From positions 1-32,519 of the forward strand of contig NZ_CAJYIU010000266.1 of assembly GCF_913775355.1 (NCBI RefSeq): a stretch of DNA of 32,519 nt, in the 5' to 3' direction. Positions 18,576 to 25,272 of this stretch are shown here, piece by piece. The translations under genes and the position numbers were made by a program. A model generated the notes under the pieces. The model did not search any database, had not been told where the DNA came from, and worked only from the letters and a program-made list of their open reading frames with translations. Every line of letters begins with the position of its first letter. The first letter of the stretch is position 1. Origin of the DNA: an uncultured Aureimonas sp. (GTDB lineage Bacteria; Pseudomonadota; Alphaproteobacteria; Rhizobiales; Rhizobiaceae).

Positions 18576-19031
18576 ATGCGTGTCTTTTTCGTGCTGCTCG
18601 TCCTTGCCGGCTCGACCGTCCCGGCGCTTTCGCAGGAGTGGCGCGCCAGCGGGCGCGGCGAGGGGGCGCGCGCCTACTTCACCCTGAAGGGGCGTCCGGC
18701 CGGCGCCGAGATCGCATGCCTTTCCGGCGGGCGGCTCGGCGTCACGGCGGCCGGCAACGGGGCGCGCTTTCCGGCGGACCGGCCGGTGACGCTCGTCCTC
18801 TCGGTCGACGGCATGGCCTATGCCGGCGAGGCTCGCGTCGAGCCGGAGGGGGCGGGCGGCGGCTCGCGCTTCGTGCGCACCGTCGAAGGCAAGGATGCGG
18901 CGTCGCTGCTGGCTGCCCTGAAGCGCGGCAAGAGCCTCGAAGTGTCGGGCCCAGCGGGCCATGTCCGCCTGCCGCTCACCGGCTCCGGCCGGGCGATCGC
19001 CGCGCTGGCGCCGGCCTGCGCCGGCCCTTGA
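18576..19031 (+). CDS. Small exported protein of unknown function
   Basis: I do not recognise this 151-residue product. It starts with a clear Sec signal peptide (MRVFFVLLVLAGSTVPALS, likely cleaved before QEW), so it is periplasmic or exported. The mature part is rich in Gly, Ala and Arg with alternating short strands. It has two cysteines, one near residue 48 (EIACLSGG) and one near the end (APACAGP), which could form a disulfide. The end, LLAALKRGKSLEVSG followed by LPLTGSGRAIAAL, resembles a pattern seen in several rhizobial secreted proteins such as the IalB group, but I would not assign it. It lies between fabA and irr, on the irr side, and its stop is just before the irr promoter. Confidence 0.7.
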   Translation: MRVFFVLLVLAGSTVPALSQEWRASGRGEGARAYFTLKGRPAGAEIACLSGGRLGVTAAGNGARFPADRPVTLVLSVDGMAYAGEARVEPEGAGGGSRFVRTVEGKDAASLLAALKRGKSLEVSGPAGHVRLPLTGSGRAIAALAPACAGP

Positions 19032-19040
19032 AGCCCCGCG

Positions 19041-19069
19041 TTGTTCGCGGTGCGAAATCCGACTATATT
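19041..19069 (+). promoter_or_regulatory. Putative irr promoter with GANTC at the -10
   Basis: TTGTTC (19041-19046) and TATATT (19064-19069) are 17 bases apart. A GAATC site at 19070-19074 directly follows the -10 box. The transcript would have a leader of about 75 bases before irr. Confidence 0.6.
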
Positions 19070-19150
19070 GAATCGCAGCAAGGCCTTGCGGCAGCGTGTG
19101 ACGCTCGTCTAAAGGTGAATGAAATAGTCAGGTTTTCGGTGGTCGACGTG

Positions 19151-19630
19151 ATGGACAATCGGGCGAAGCCCCTCGCGACAGCGGACGCGCGCATGGCCGG
19201 TCGGGCCCAGAGCTTCTGCGTCTTCGAGCGCCTGCGCGCCTCGGGCCTCCGGCCGACCCGCCAGCGCGTGGCCCTGTGCAACCTCATCTTCGGCGCGGGC
19301 GACCGCCACCTGTCGGCGGAAGAGCTGCACGAGGAAGCGCACAAGGCGGGCGAGCCGGTGTCGCTGGCGACCGTCTACAACACGCTGCACCAGTTCACCG
19401 ACGCCGGCCTCGTGCGTCCGCTCTCGGGCGAGGGGCAGCGGACCTATTTCGACACCAACACCTCGGACCACCACCACTTCTTCGTGGAGGCCGACAACAC
19501 GATGATCGACATTCCCGACGGCACGATCACGATCGACAACCTGCCCGAGCCGCCCGAGGGCATGGAGATCGTCAATGTGGATGTCGTGGTGCGCCTGCGC
19601 CGCAAGACGGGCGCGAAGTCGCTCGGCTGA
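19151..19630 (+). CDS. irr: Iron response regulator Irr (Fur family)
   Basis: Irr is the rhizobial Fur-family regulator that responds to heme and represses heme synthesis and other genes under low iron. The 159-residue product has the recognition region RASGLRPTRQRVALCNLIFG, LSAEELHEEA and VSLATVYNTLHQFTDAGLV. It also has the histidine cluster DHHHFFVEADNTMID (His107-109) proposed as a heme/metal site, and the end VDVVVRLRRK matches Irr. The N-terminal heme regulatory motif with Cys-Pro found in Bradyrhizobium Irr is absent; a lone Cys23 (SFCVF) lies nearby. The start is uncertain: ATG 19151 is preceded directly by an in-frame GTG. Irr beside fabA-fabB-fabI is a known rhizobial arrangement, as I recall it for Sinorhizobium. 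Confidence 0.93.
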   Translation: MDNRAKPLATADARMAGRAQSFCVFERLRASGLRPTRQRVALCNLIFGAGDRHLSAEELHEEAHKAGEPVSLATVYNTLHQFTDAGLVRPLSGEGQRTYFDTNTSDHHHFFVEADNTMIDIPDGTITIDNLPEPPEGMEIVNVDVVVRLRRKTGAKSLG

Positions 19631-19654
19631 CGCCCGCGCGCCATCGGTTTCAGA

Positions 19655-19697
19655 CGAAGAAGGCCGGCGATCCAATGCGGATGGCCGGCCTTCCTCG
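19655..19697. terminator. Bidirectional terminator between irr and the SH3 gene
   Basis: CGAAGAAGGCCGGC (19655-19668) pairs with GCCGGCCTTCCTCG (19684-19697) with one mismatch. An inner ATCC/GGAT pairing closes the loop, and TTT follows. It lies between two convergent genes and can serve both. Confidence 0.8.
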
Positions 19698-19722
19698 TTT
19701 CGAGGCGGGGGGACGAGGCGCC

Positions 19723-20313
19723 TCAGAATCGTTCGTCGGGGTAGACACCCCAGATTTCCTTCTGGGTGACGAAGCCGCGCCGACCGGCGGCTTCGACCTC
19801 GCACCAGCCGAAGGAGCACTCGCGCACCTTGGTCAGCACGCCCGGCTCCATCTCGGCGACGATCGGCCCGTCGGTCGCGGCGGAGCGATGCATGGTGATG
19901 GTCGCCTGCGTCTTGCCCTTCAGCCAGGGAGCGGCCAGCGCCGTGCGCTCGCCCGACAGGAGCGAATGGTAGACCCAACCCTCGGTGCCCTCGCTGTCGC
20001 GGATGCGGCGCCACAGGTCGTATTCCTGAATCACCTCCACCGGCAGGCCGGGCTTCAGGTAGAGCCAGGACACCGCGTAGTCCTTGCCGGGGCCGACACG
20101 AAGGTTCACGCGGGCGGACTTCAGCGAGACGAAGCGGGGCAGCGGCAGCTTGCGCTGCATCTCGGCGTCCTCGCCTTCCTCGGCGGCGGCGGCAGGTGCG
20201 GCCACCGGCGGCGTCGCGGCGGCGGCCGGCGACTGGGCATGCACCGCGCCGACCGACGGAAGGGCGGCGAAAAGGGCAAGGGCGATCGAGGCGAGAAGGG
20301 ACGAGCGGGACAC
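19723..20313 (-). CDS. Exported bacterial SH3-domain protein
   Basis: The product, about 196 residues, has a signal peptide (SRSSLLASIALALFAALPSVGAVHA) and an Ala/Pro-rich linker. Two SH3-like repeats follow: RFVSLKSARVNLRVGPGKDYAVSWLY with WLYLKPGLPVEVIQEYDLWRRI, then a second from about residue 125 ending in GVLTKVRECSFGWCEVE. Such proteins are exported and often bind or act near peptidoglycan; the specific role is unknown. The start is uncertain. I chose GTG 20313, with GGAG ten bases upstream, because it gives a normal signal peptide; an in-frame ATG at 20421 would precede the signal peptide with 36 charged residues. It follows the FAD oxidoreductase gene by about 160 bases. Confidence 0.8.
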   Translation of the reverse strand: MSRSSLLASIALALFAALPSVGAVHAQSPAAAATPPVAAPAAAAEEGEDAEMQRKLPLPRFVSLKSARVNLRVGPGKDYAVSWLYLKPGLPVEVIQEYDLWRRIRDSEGTEGWVYHSLLSGERTALAAPWLKGKTQATITMHRSAATDGPIVAEMEPGVLTKVRECSFGWCEVEAAGRRGFVTQKEIWGVYPDERF

Positions 20314-20474
20314 GGGGGGATGGCTCCGGACATGCGGGACGGCTTCGGCCCGGCGGAGCCGGGTGGCCGGGCGCACAAGGACCTTCCCAAAAGATGACCC
20401 GTGTACCCGACGCAACGCCATGATCGCGCATCGGGGTTAACAACCCCTTGCCCGAAGCTGATCGACCGTGCGTG

Positions 20475-21881
20475 TCAGGCCGGCTGGGACAGTCCGGGAG
20501 CCGAGAGGCCGAGCCCTGCCAGACGCTCCTCCAGGGAGAGGGCGGGCTGGGCGCCGTCCGCCGGCGCGGCGACGTAACGGGCGACGTCCTCCATCCGGCG
20601 GATCGTGCGCCAGAACACGTCCTCCATCAGGATGTGGGCGAATTCGCCGTTGCGTCCCACGCTGTAGAGGCCGTCGACGCCGGTCGACATGGAGAAGAGG
20701 CGGCGTTCGGTCTCGTAGGCGCCGAGATAGACGGGATAGGAGATCGGGGTGCGGATCGTGCCGCCGGCGCCGAGATACCGCCCGCGAAGCTCTTCGCCGT
20801 AGAGCGCGCAGATCTGGTCGAGGCAGGTGCGGGCGAGATCCTCGTCGCTCATCGTCCACCTCGCGTCGCCGACCTCGCAGCCGATGTCGAAGGTGATCAG
20901 CGTCTTGCCCTCGGGCGCGAGCCACGGCATCGAGATCGGCGCCTCGGTGAGGCGGAACGACAGCCGGCTGCGGTCGGGCACCCAGACCATCGTGTTCGGC
21001 AGGATGGCGCGACCGGAAAAGCGCAGATTGACGAACATCATCGGCCGGTAGCGGAACGCCGCAAGGGGCTTCAGCGCGTCGGTGCCCTCGACGAGCCGCG
21101 GCAGGACGTTGACCGGCGCGGTGGAGATGACCGCCGAGACCGGGATCTCGGCGCCCGCGCTGCGGATCGCGACCACCCGGCCCTTGTCGACGAGGATGCG
21201 CTCCACCGGCGACTGGAGGCGCACCGTGCCGTCGAGCTTGTGCAGCGTCGGCTCGAGCATCCGGGCGAGGCCACCCTCGGGATAGACGTGGTAGACGCCC
21301 GCGCCTTCGGGCATCGTGCGGGTGTAGCCGTTGCACACGGCCCGCCGCGTCACCTTGGCGGCGACGCTGAGATAGAGCGACTTGACGATGCTGTTGCCGA
21401 ACTTCTCGCCGACCGAGGACGAGAGCTCGCGCGCCGGGGCGCCAGACCAGGCTTCGACCAGCGGCATCGCCACCTCCTCGGCCATGGCGTCGCCGTAGGA
21501 ACGGCGCATCCAGTCCTCGGCATTGGCGGCGGGGGCGGTCGGACGGCTCGCGAAGCGGCTCTTCAGGGCGCTCGCGAGGAAGCGCGGTTCCGCCATCAGG
21601 CCGAACGGATGGCTGCGGTCGCGACCGTCGATATGCACCGCCTCGCCGTAGTGGCGAACCGTGCGGCAGATGTGCTCGGCGCCGAGCGCCTTGGCGAGCC
21701 GGTTGGAGATGAAGTGCGCGCCGTAGTCGTAGGAGAAGCCCTCGGCGTCCTTGAACGAGGCCGCCATGCCGCCGACCGCCTTGCCCGCCTCGAACACCAC
21801 CGCCGGCAGGCCGCGTCGCTTGAGTTCGGCCGCGGCCGTCAGTCCGGCGAGACCCGCTCCCAGTACCGCGATCGGCTTCAT
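20475..21881 (-). CDS. FAD-dependent oxidoreductase (amine oxidase/PPOX-like fold)
   Basis: The 468-residue product is a flavin amine-oxidase-type protein. The dinucleotide-binding GAGLAGL (about 8-14) and the second-strand acidic residue Glu31 are clear, followed by GGMAAS. The C-terminal GLYSVGRNGEFAHILMEDVFWRT is the FAD-closing motif. It resembles the group that includes protoporphyrinogen oxidase and UDP-galactopyranose-mutase-like proteins, but specific activity cannot be assigned. No signal peptide is seen. The start MKPIAVLGAG has GGGGAGA upstream. The region upstream holds inverted repeats (21963-21989 and 22023-22039). It is transcribed in the same direction as the moeB-like gene, 178 bases after it, so it may have its own control. 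Confidence 0.85.
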   Translation of the reverse strand: MKPIAVLGAGLAGLTAAAELKRRGLPAVVFEAGKAVGGMAASFKDAEGFSYDYGAHFISNRLAKALGAEHICRTVRHYGEAVHIDGRDRSHPFGLMAEPRFLASALKSRFASRPTAPAANAEDWMRRSYGDAMAEEVAMPLVEAWSGAPARELSSSVGEKFGNSIVKSLYLSVAAKVTRRAVCNGYTRTMPEGAGVYHVYPEGGLARMLEPTLHKLDGTVRLQSPVERILVDKGRVVAIRSAGAEIPVSAVISTAPVNVLPRLVEGTDALKPLAAFRYRPMMFVNLRFSGRAILPNTMVWVPDRSRLSFRLTEAPISMPWLAPEGKTLITFDIGCEVGDARWTMSDEDLARTCLDQICALYGEELRGRYLGAGGTIRTPISYPVYLGAYETERRLFSMSTGVDGLYSVGRNGEFAHILMEDVFWRTIRRMEDVARYVAAPADGAQPALSLEERLAGLGLSAPGLSQPA

Positions 21882-21962
21882 CGTCTTCTCCCCATTCGTC
21901 GAGCGAACCTAAGCAGATCGTCGGTGAACAATGCGGGAAGGATACATTCGCAATTCCATGAA

Positions 21963-21989
21963 ATCACGGGTCCGTGACCCTCCCGTGAT
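21963..21989. promoter_or_regulatory. TCACGG inverted/direct repeats upstream of the FAD oxidoreductase
   Basis: ATCACGGG (21963-21970) pairs with CCCGTGAT (21982-21989). A further CCGTGA at 21972-21977 is 11 bases from the one at 21983, so three half-sites lie on about the same face of the helix. This looks like a regulator-binding site, 80-110 bases upstream of the gene start on the minus strand. The regulator is unknown. Confidence 0.45.
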
Positions 21990-22022
21990 GGGTATCTCGA
22001 CTTAAGGCTAACGAAGATCGTC

Positions 22023-22039
22023 CGTCAGGACACCTGACG
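22023..22039. promoter_or_regulatory. Perfect 7-3-7 inverted repeat
   Basis: CGTCAGG (22023-22029) and CCTGACG (22033-22039) flank ACA. The site is between the 3' end of the moeB-like gene and the FAD gene. It has no T run, so it is more like an operator than a terminator. Confidence 0.4.
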
Positions 22040-22059
22040 TGTTCCGTAGCGGCAGCACC

Positions 22060-22836
22060 TTACGGCGATGGATCGACAGGGCGACGGTAGCGGATTTCCT
22101 CGAAGCGCATCCGCAGGATATCGACGAGAAGCAGTCGCCCGACCATCGGATCGCCGACGCCGGCCACGAGCTTGATGGCCTCCGCCGCGCCCATCGTGCC
22201 CATGATGCCGGTGACGACGCCAAGGATCCCGGCCTCCGCACAGGTCGGCACGGTGCCCTCGGGCGGAGGCTCGGGGAAGAGATCGCGGTAGCGGGGGAAG
22301 AGGCGCCCGTCCGGGCCTGCCCGGTGGGGCATGAGCGTCGTCAGCGATCCGGAGAAGCGCTGGACCGCGACCGTGACGAGCGGAACGCCGGCCGCCTCGC
22401 AGAGGTCCGCGACGAGGAAGCGCGTCGTGAAGTTGTCGGAGCCGTCGACGACGACGTCGTAGCGCGACACGAGGGCCGGCCCGTTCGACGCATCGAGGCG
22501 GACGGGATGGGCCTCGACCGCGACATGCGGGTTCAGCCGCCCCAGCGCCTCGGCGGCGGCCTCCACCTTCGGCCGGTCGAGATCCGCGGTCTCGAACAGC
22601 ACCTGGCGCTGGAGGTTCGACAGCGACACGTGGTCGTCGTCGACGAGCCCGATCGTGCCGACGCCGGCCGCCGCGAGATAGAGCGCGGCGGGCGAGCCGA
22701 TGCCACCGGCGCCGACGAGGAGCACGCGGCTCCTCTTCAGCCGCTGCTGCCCCGGTCCCCCGATCTCGGGCAGGACGATGTGGCGGGCGTAGCGGCCGAG
22801 TTCGTCCGCGGAGAGCGGGGAGGGCGAGAGCGTCAT
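22060..22836 (-). CDS. moeB: MoeB/ThiF/HesA-family adenylyltransferase (E1-like)
   Basis: This family activates the C-terminus of a ubiquitin-fold sulfur carrier (MoaD, ThiS) by adenylation with ATP. The 258-residue product has the nucleotide-binding GAGGIGSPAALYL, the conserved NLQRQVLF Arg77, DGSDNFTTRF with Asp131, and Cys199 in VPTCAEAGILG. The Zn-binding cysteines of E. coli MoeB are absent: the CYRC position reads FPRYRD, and the C-terminus ends RYRRPVDPSP with no CxxC pair. Whether it serves molybdopterin, thiamine or another carrier is undecided; moeB is the nearest name. Its start overlaps the recF stop by four bases (ATGA), so it is translationally coupled to recF. Confidence 0.82.
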   Translation of the reverse strand: MTLSPSPLSADELGRYARHIVLPEIGGPGQQRLKRSRVLLVGAGGIGSPAALYLAAAGVGTIGLVDDDHVSLSNLQRQVLFETADLDRPKVEAAAEALGRLNPHVAVEAHPVRLDASNGPALVSRYDVVVDGSDNFTTRFLVADLCEAAGVPLVTVAVQRFSGSLTTLMPHRAGPDGRLFPRYRDLFPEPPPEGTVPTCAEAGILGVVTGIMGTMGAAEAIKLVAGVGDPMVGRLLLVDILRMRFEEIRYRRPVDPSP

Positions 22837-23984
22837 GTCACGGCTCCGTTGGCGACGAGGAGCATCTGCGCGCGCCCGTCCAGCGCCTCGAACAGCGCGG
22901 CGTCGGTGCCGGTCAGGAAGGACTGGACGCCGAGTTCGTCGAGGATGTCGAAGAGGGCGGCCCGGCGGCCGGGATCGAGATGGGCGGCGATCTCGTCGAG
23001 AAGAAGGACGGGCGCCATGCCGGACGCCGCCTCGACGAGGCGCGCATGGGCGAGCACCAGACCGATCAGGAGCGCCTTCTGCTCGCCGGTCGAGGACAGG
23101 GCGGCCGGCATCGCCTTGGCGCGGTGGGTGACGGCGAGGTCGCCGCGATGGGGGCCCTCCAGCGTGCGGCCGGCGGCGCGGTCGACCATGCGCCGGCGCG
23201 CGAGGCGCTCCGCGACGTGATCCTCGAGGTCGACCGCCGCGCCTTCGAGGGGAAGATCGTCGTAGCCGGACTGGAGATCGAGTTCGGCCACCGGAAAGGG
23301 CGAGGCGGAGGCGGCGTCGAGGAGCCCCGCGAGGCGGGCGACGAGATCGGCGCGTGCCAGCGCGATCGCGAGCCCGAGTTCTGCCATCTGCCGCTCGATG
23401 CCGGCCAGCCAGCGGTCGTCGAGCCGGTCCTCGGTGAGGAGACGGTTGCGCCCGCGCATGGCCTTCTCGTAGTCGAGCGTGCGCCGCCCGTGCTCGGGAT
23501 CGACGGTCAGGACCATGCGGTCGAGGAAGCGGCGGCGCTCCGTCGCGGGGCCGGTGAACAACCCGTCCATCGCCGGCGTCAGCCAGACGACGCGCAGGAC
23601 GTCGAGAAGCTCGTCGCTCGATCGGGCGGTGGTGCCGTCGATGCGCAGGATCCGGGCCGGCGTGCCCTCGTCGGGGCGCACCAGGGTGAGGACGTCGGTC
23701 GGCTCATCCTCCGCGGCCGGGGCGGCGAGCCGGGCGCGCACGGAAAAACCGCCGGTCGCCGCGCCGCCCGTGCTGCGTGCGATCTCGCCGTAGGCGGCGC
23801 GGCGCAGACCCTTGCCCGGCGACAGGAGCGAAAGCGCCTCCAGGAGATTGGTCTTGCCCGAGCCGTTGTCGCCGTGGAGCACGACGAAGCGCGAACGGAT
23901 GGAAAGGTTCAGCGTCTCGTAGTTGCGAAAGTCCACGAGGCCGAGCCCGGTCACGCGGATCCGGGCATCGCGGGCGAGGTCCAT
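22833..23984 (-). CDS. recF: DNA replication/repair protein RecF
   Basis: RecF is an ABC-type ATPase that helps load RecA at stalled forks and single-stranded gaps. The 383-residue product has Walker A GDNGSGKT (38-45), the family signature ALSSTGEQKALLIGLVLAHA and Walker B PVLLLDEIAAHLD. The N-terminus LRDFRNYE equivalent is VDFRNYETLNLSI. I chose the ATG at 23984, 20 bases after the dnaN stop. Reading is open upstream in this frame, but that stretch lies inside dnaN. The order dnaN-recF matches many bacteria; here recF is followed by the E1-like gene with a four-base overlap. Confidence 0.95.
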   Translation of the reverse strand: MDLARDARIRVTGLGLVDFRNYETLNLSIRSRFVVLHGDNGSGKTNLLEALSLLSPGKGLRRAAYGEIARSTGGAATGGFSVRARLAAPAAEDEPTDVLTLVRPDEGTPARILRIDGTTARSSDELLDVLRVVWLTPAMDGLFTGPATERRRFLDRMVLTVDPEHGRRTLDYEKAMRGRNRLLTEDRLDDRWLAGIERQMAELGLAIALARADLVARLAGLLDAASASPFPVAELDLQSGYDDLPLEGAAVDLEDHVAERLARRRMVDRAAGRTLEGPHRGDLAVTHRAKAMPAALSSTGEQKALLIGLVLAHARLVEAASGMAPVLLLDEIAAHLDPGRRAALFDILDELGVQSFLTGTDAALFEALDGRAQMLLVANGAVT

Positions 23985-24004
23985 CGGCGCGGCGATGCGC
24001 CGCG

Positions 24005-25123
24005 TCAGACGCGCATCGGCATCAGGACGTAGAGCGTGCCCTCGTCGCCGCCGTCGCGGATCAGGGTCGGCGAGCCGGGATCGGCCATCATGAAGACCGC
24101 GCTGTCGCCGGACAGCTGGCCGGTGATGTCGAGAAGGTACCGGGCGTTGAAGCCGATCTCGATCTCCTCCGCCTCGTAGCCGACGGGCAGCTCCTCCGTC
24201 GCGGTGCCCGCGTCCGGCGAGTTGACGGTAAGGACGAGCTGGCCGCCCGAGAGCGCGAGCTTCACCGCGCGCCCGCGCTCGGACGAGATCGTGGACACGC
24301 GGTCGACCGCGGCCGAGAAGCTCTGGCGGTCGAGCGTCAACGCCTTGTCGTTGCCGGTCGGGATGACGCGCTGGTAGTCGGGGAAGGTGCCGTCGATGAG
24401 TTTCGAGGTCATCACCACGGCGCCGAGCGAGAAGCGGATCTTGGAGTCCGACAGTTCGATCGCCACCGTCTCGGCGCCTTCGCCGAGCAGCTTCTGGATC
24501 TCGGTCACGGTCTTGCGCGGCACGATGATGCCCGGCATCCCCTCCGAGCCCGCAGGCGCCGGCATCTCGGCGCGCGCCAGGCGGTGGCCGTCGGTCGCGA
24601 CCGCGCGCAGCGTCAGGGCGCCGCCGGTCTCGATCGTGTGGAGGAAGATGCCGTTGAGATAGTAGCGCGTCTCCTCGGTGGAGATCGCGAACTGCGTGCG
24701 CTCGACGAGCCGCGCGAGATCGGCCGCCTTCAGCGTGAAGGCATGGGTGAAGGCGCCGGCGGTGATGTCGGGAAAGTCGGCCTCGGGGAGGCACTGGAGG
24801 CGGAAGGTCGAGCGCCCGGCCGAGACGGTCATCTGCGCGCCGTCGCCGGTCGTCTCGAGCTTCACCTCGGAGCCATCCGGCAGCTTGCGCACGATGTCGT
24901 AGAGAAGGTGGGCCGGAACGGTCGTCGCGCCCGGCACGTCGCCGCTCGCCGGCACGCTTTCGGTGATCTCGATATCGAGGTCGGTGGCCTTCAGGCGCAT
25001 CGCCCCGTCCTCGGTCTTCAGGAGGACGTTGGACAGGATCGGGATCGTGTTGCGCCGCTCCACCACGCGCTGGATGTGGCTCAGCGACTTCAGGAGGTTC
25101 GACCGCTCGATGATGATACGCAT
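24005..25123 (-). CDS. dnaN: DNA polymerase III beta sliding clamp
   Basis: The clamp encircles DNA and tethers polymerase III and other proteins. The 372-residue product has the usual three clamp domains (about 1-120, 128-245, 246-372). It begins MRIIIERSNLLKSLSHIQRVVERRNTIPILSN and ends with the family YVLMPMRV. The start follows a leader of about 60 bases after a promoter. A longer in-frame start near 25255 would run into the terminator region and was rejected. dnaN is transcribed with recF and the E1-like gene but is separated from dnaA by a terminator. Confidence 0.97.
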   Translation of the reverse strand: MRIIIERSNLLKSLSHIQRVVERRNTIPILSNVLLKTEDGAMRLKATDLDIEITESVPASGDVPGATTVPAHLLYDIVRKLPDGSEVKLETTGDGAQMTVSAGRSTFRLQCLPEADFPDITAGAFTHAFTLKAADLARLVERTQFAISTEETRYYLNGIFLHTIETGGALTLRAVATDGHRLARAEMPAPAGSEGMPGIIVPRKTVTEIQKLLGEGAETVAIELSDSKIRFSLGAVVMTSKLIDGTFPDYQRVIPTGNDKALTLDRQSFSAAVDRVSTISSERGRAVKLALSGGQLVLTVNSPDAGTATEELPVGYEAEEIEIGFNARYLLDITGQLSGDSAVFMMADPGSPTLIRDGGDEGTLYVLMPMRV

Positions 25124-25190
25124 GGACGACAACCGTTCCGAGATTCGAAAGGACGCCGAGCCGGCCGGACCCTTCGCAAAAGGTCCAGAC

Positions 25191-25218
25191 GTTTTAGAGC
25201 AAAGGCCGGCGGGCGCAA
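25191..25218 (-). promoter_or_regulatory. Putative dnaN promoter
   Basis: On the minus strand TTGCGC (25213-25218) is followed after 16 bases by TAAAAC (25191-25196). It lies between the dnaA terminator and dnaN. This is a weak match, supported mainly by position. Confidence 0.4.
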
Positions 25219-25225
25219 AGGAAAA

Positions 25226-25252
25226 CCGCCGGAAACCTTGCGTTTCCGGCGG
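25226..25252 (-). terminator. Intrinsic terminator of dnaA
   Basis: CCGCCGGAAAC and GTTTCCGGCGG are exact 11-base arms around a five-base loop. TTTT follows on the minus strand (25222-25225). It begins about 20 bases after the dnaA stop and separates dnaA from dnaN. Confidence 0.88.
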
Positions 25253-25272
25253 CACGGGTCAGGCGCGAGACC

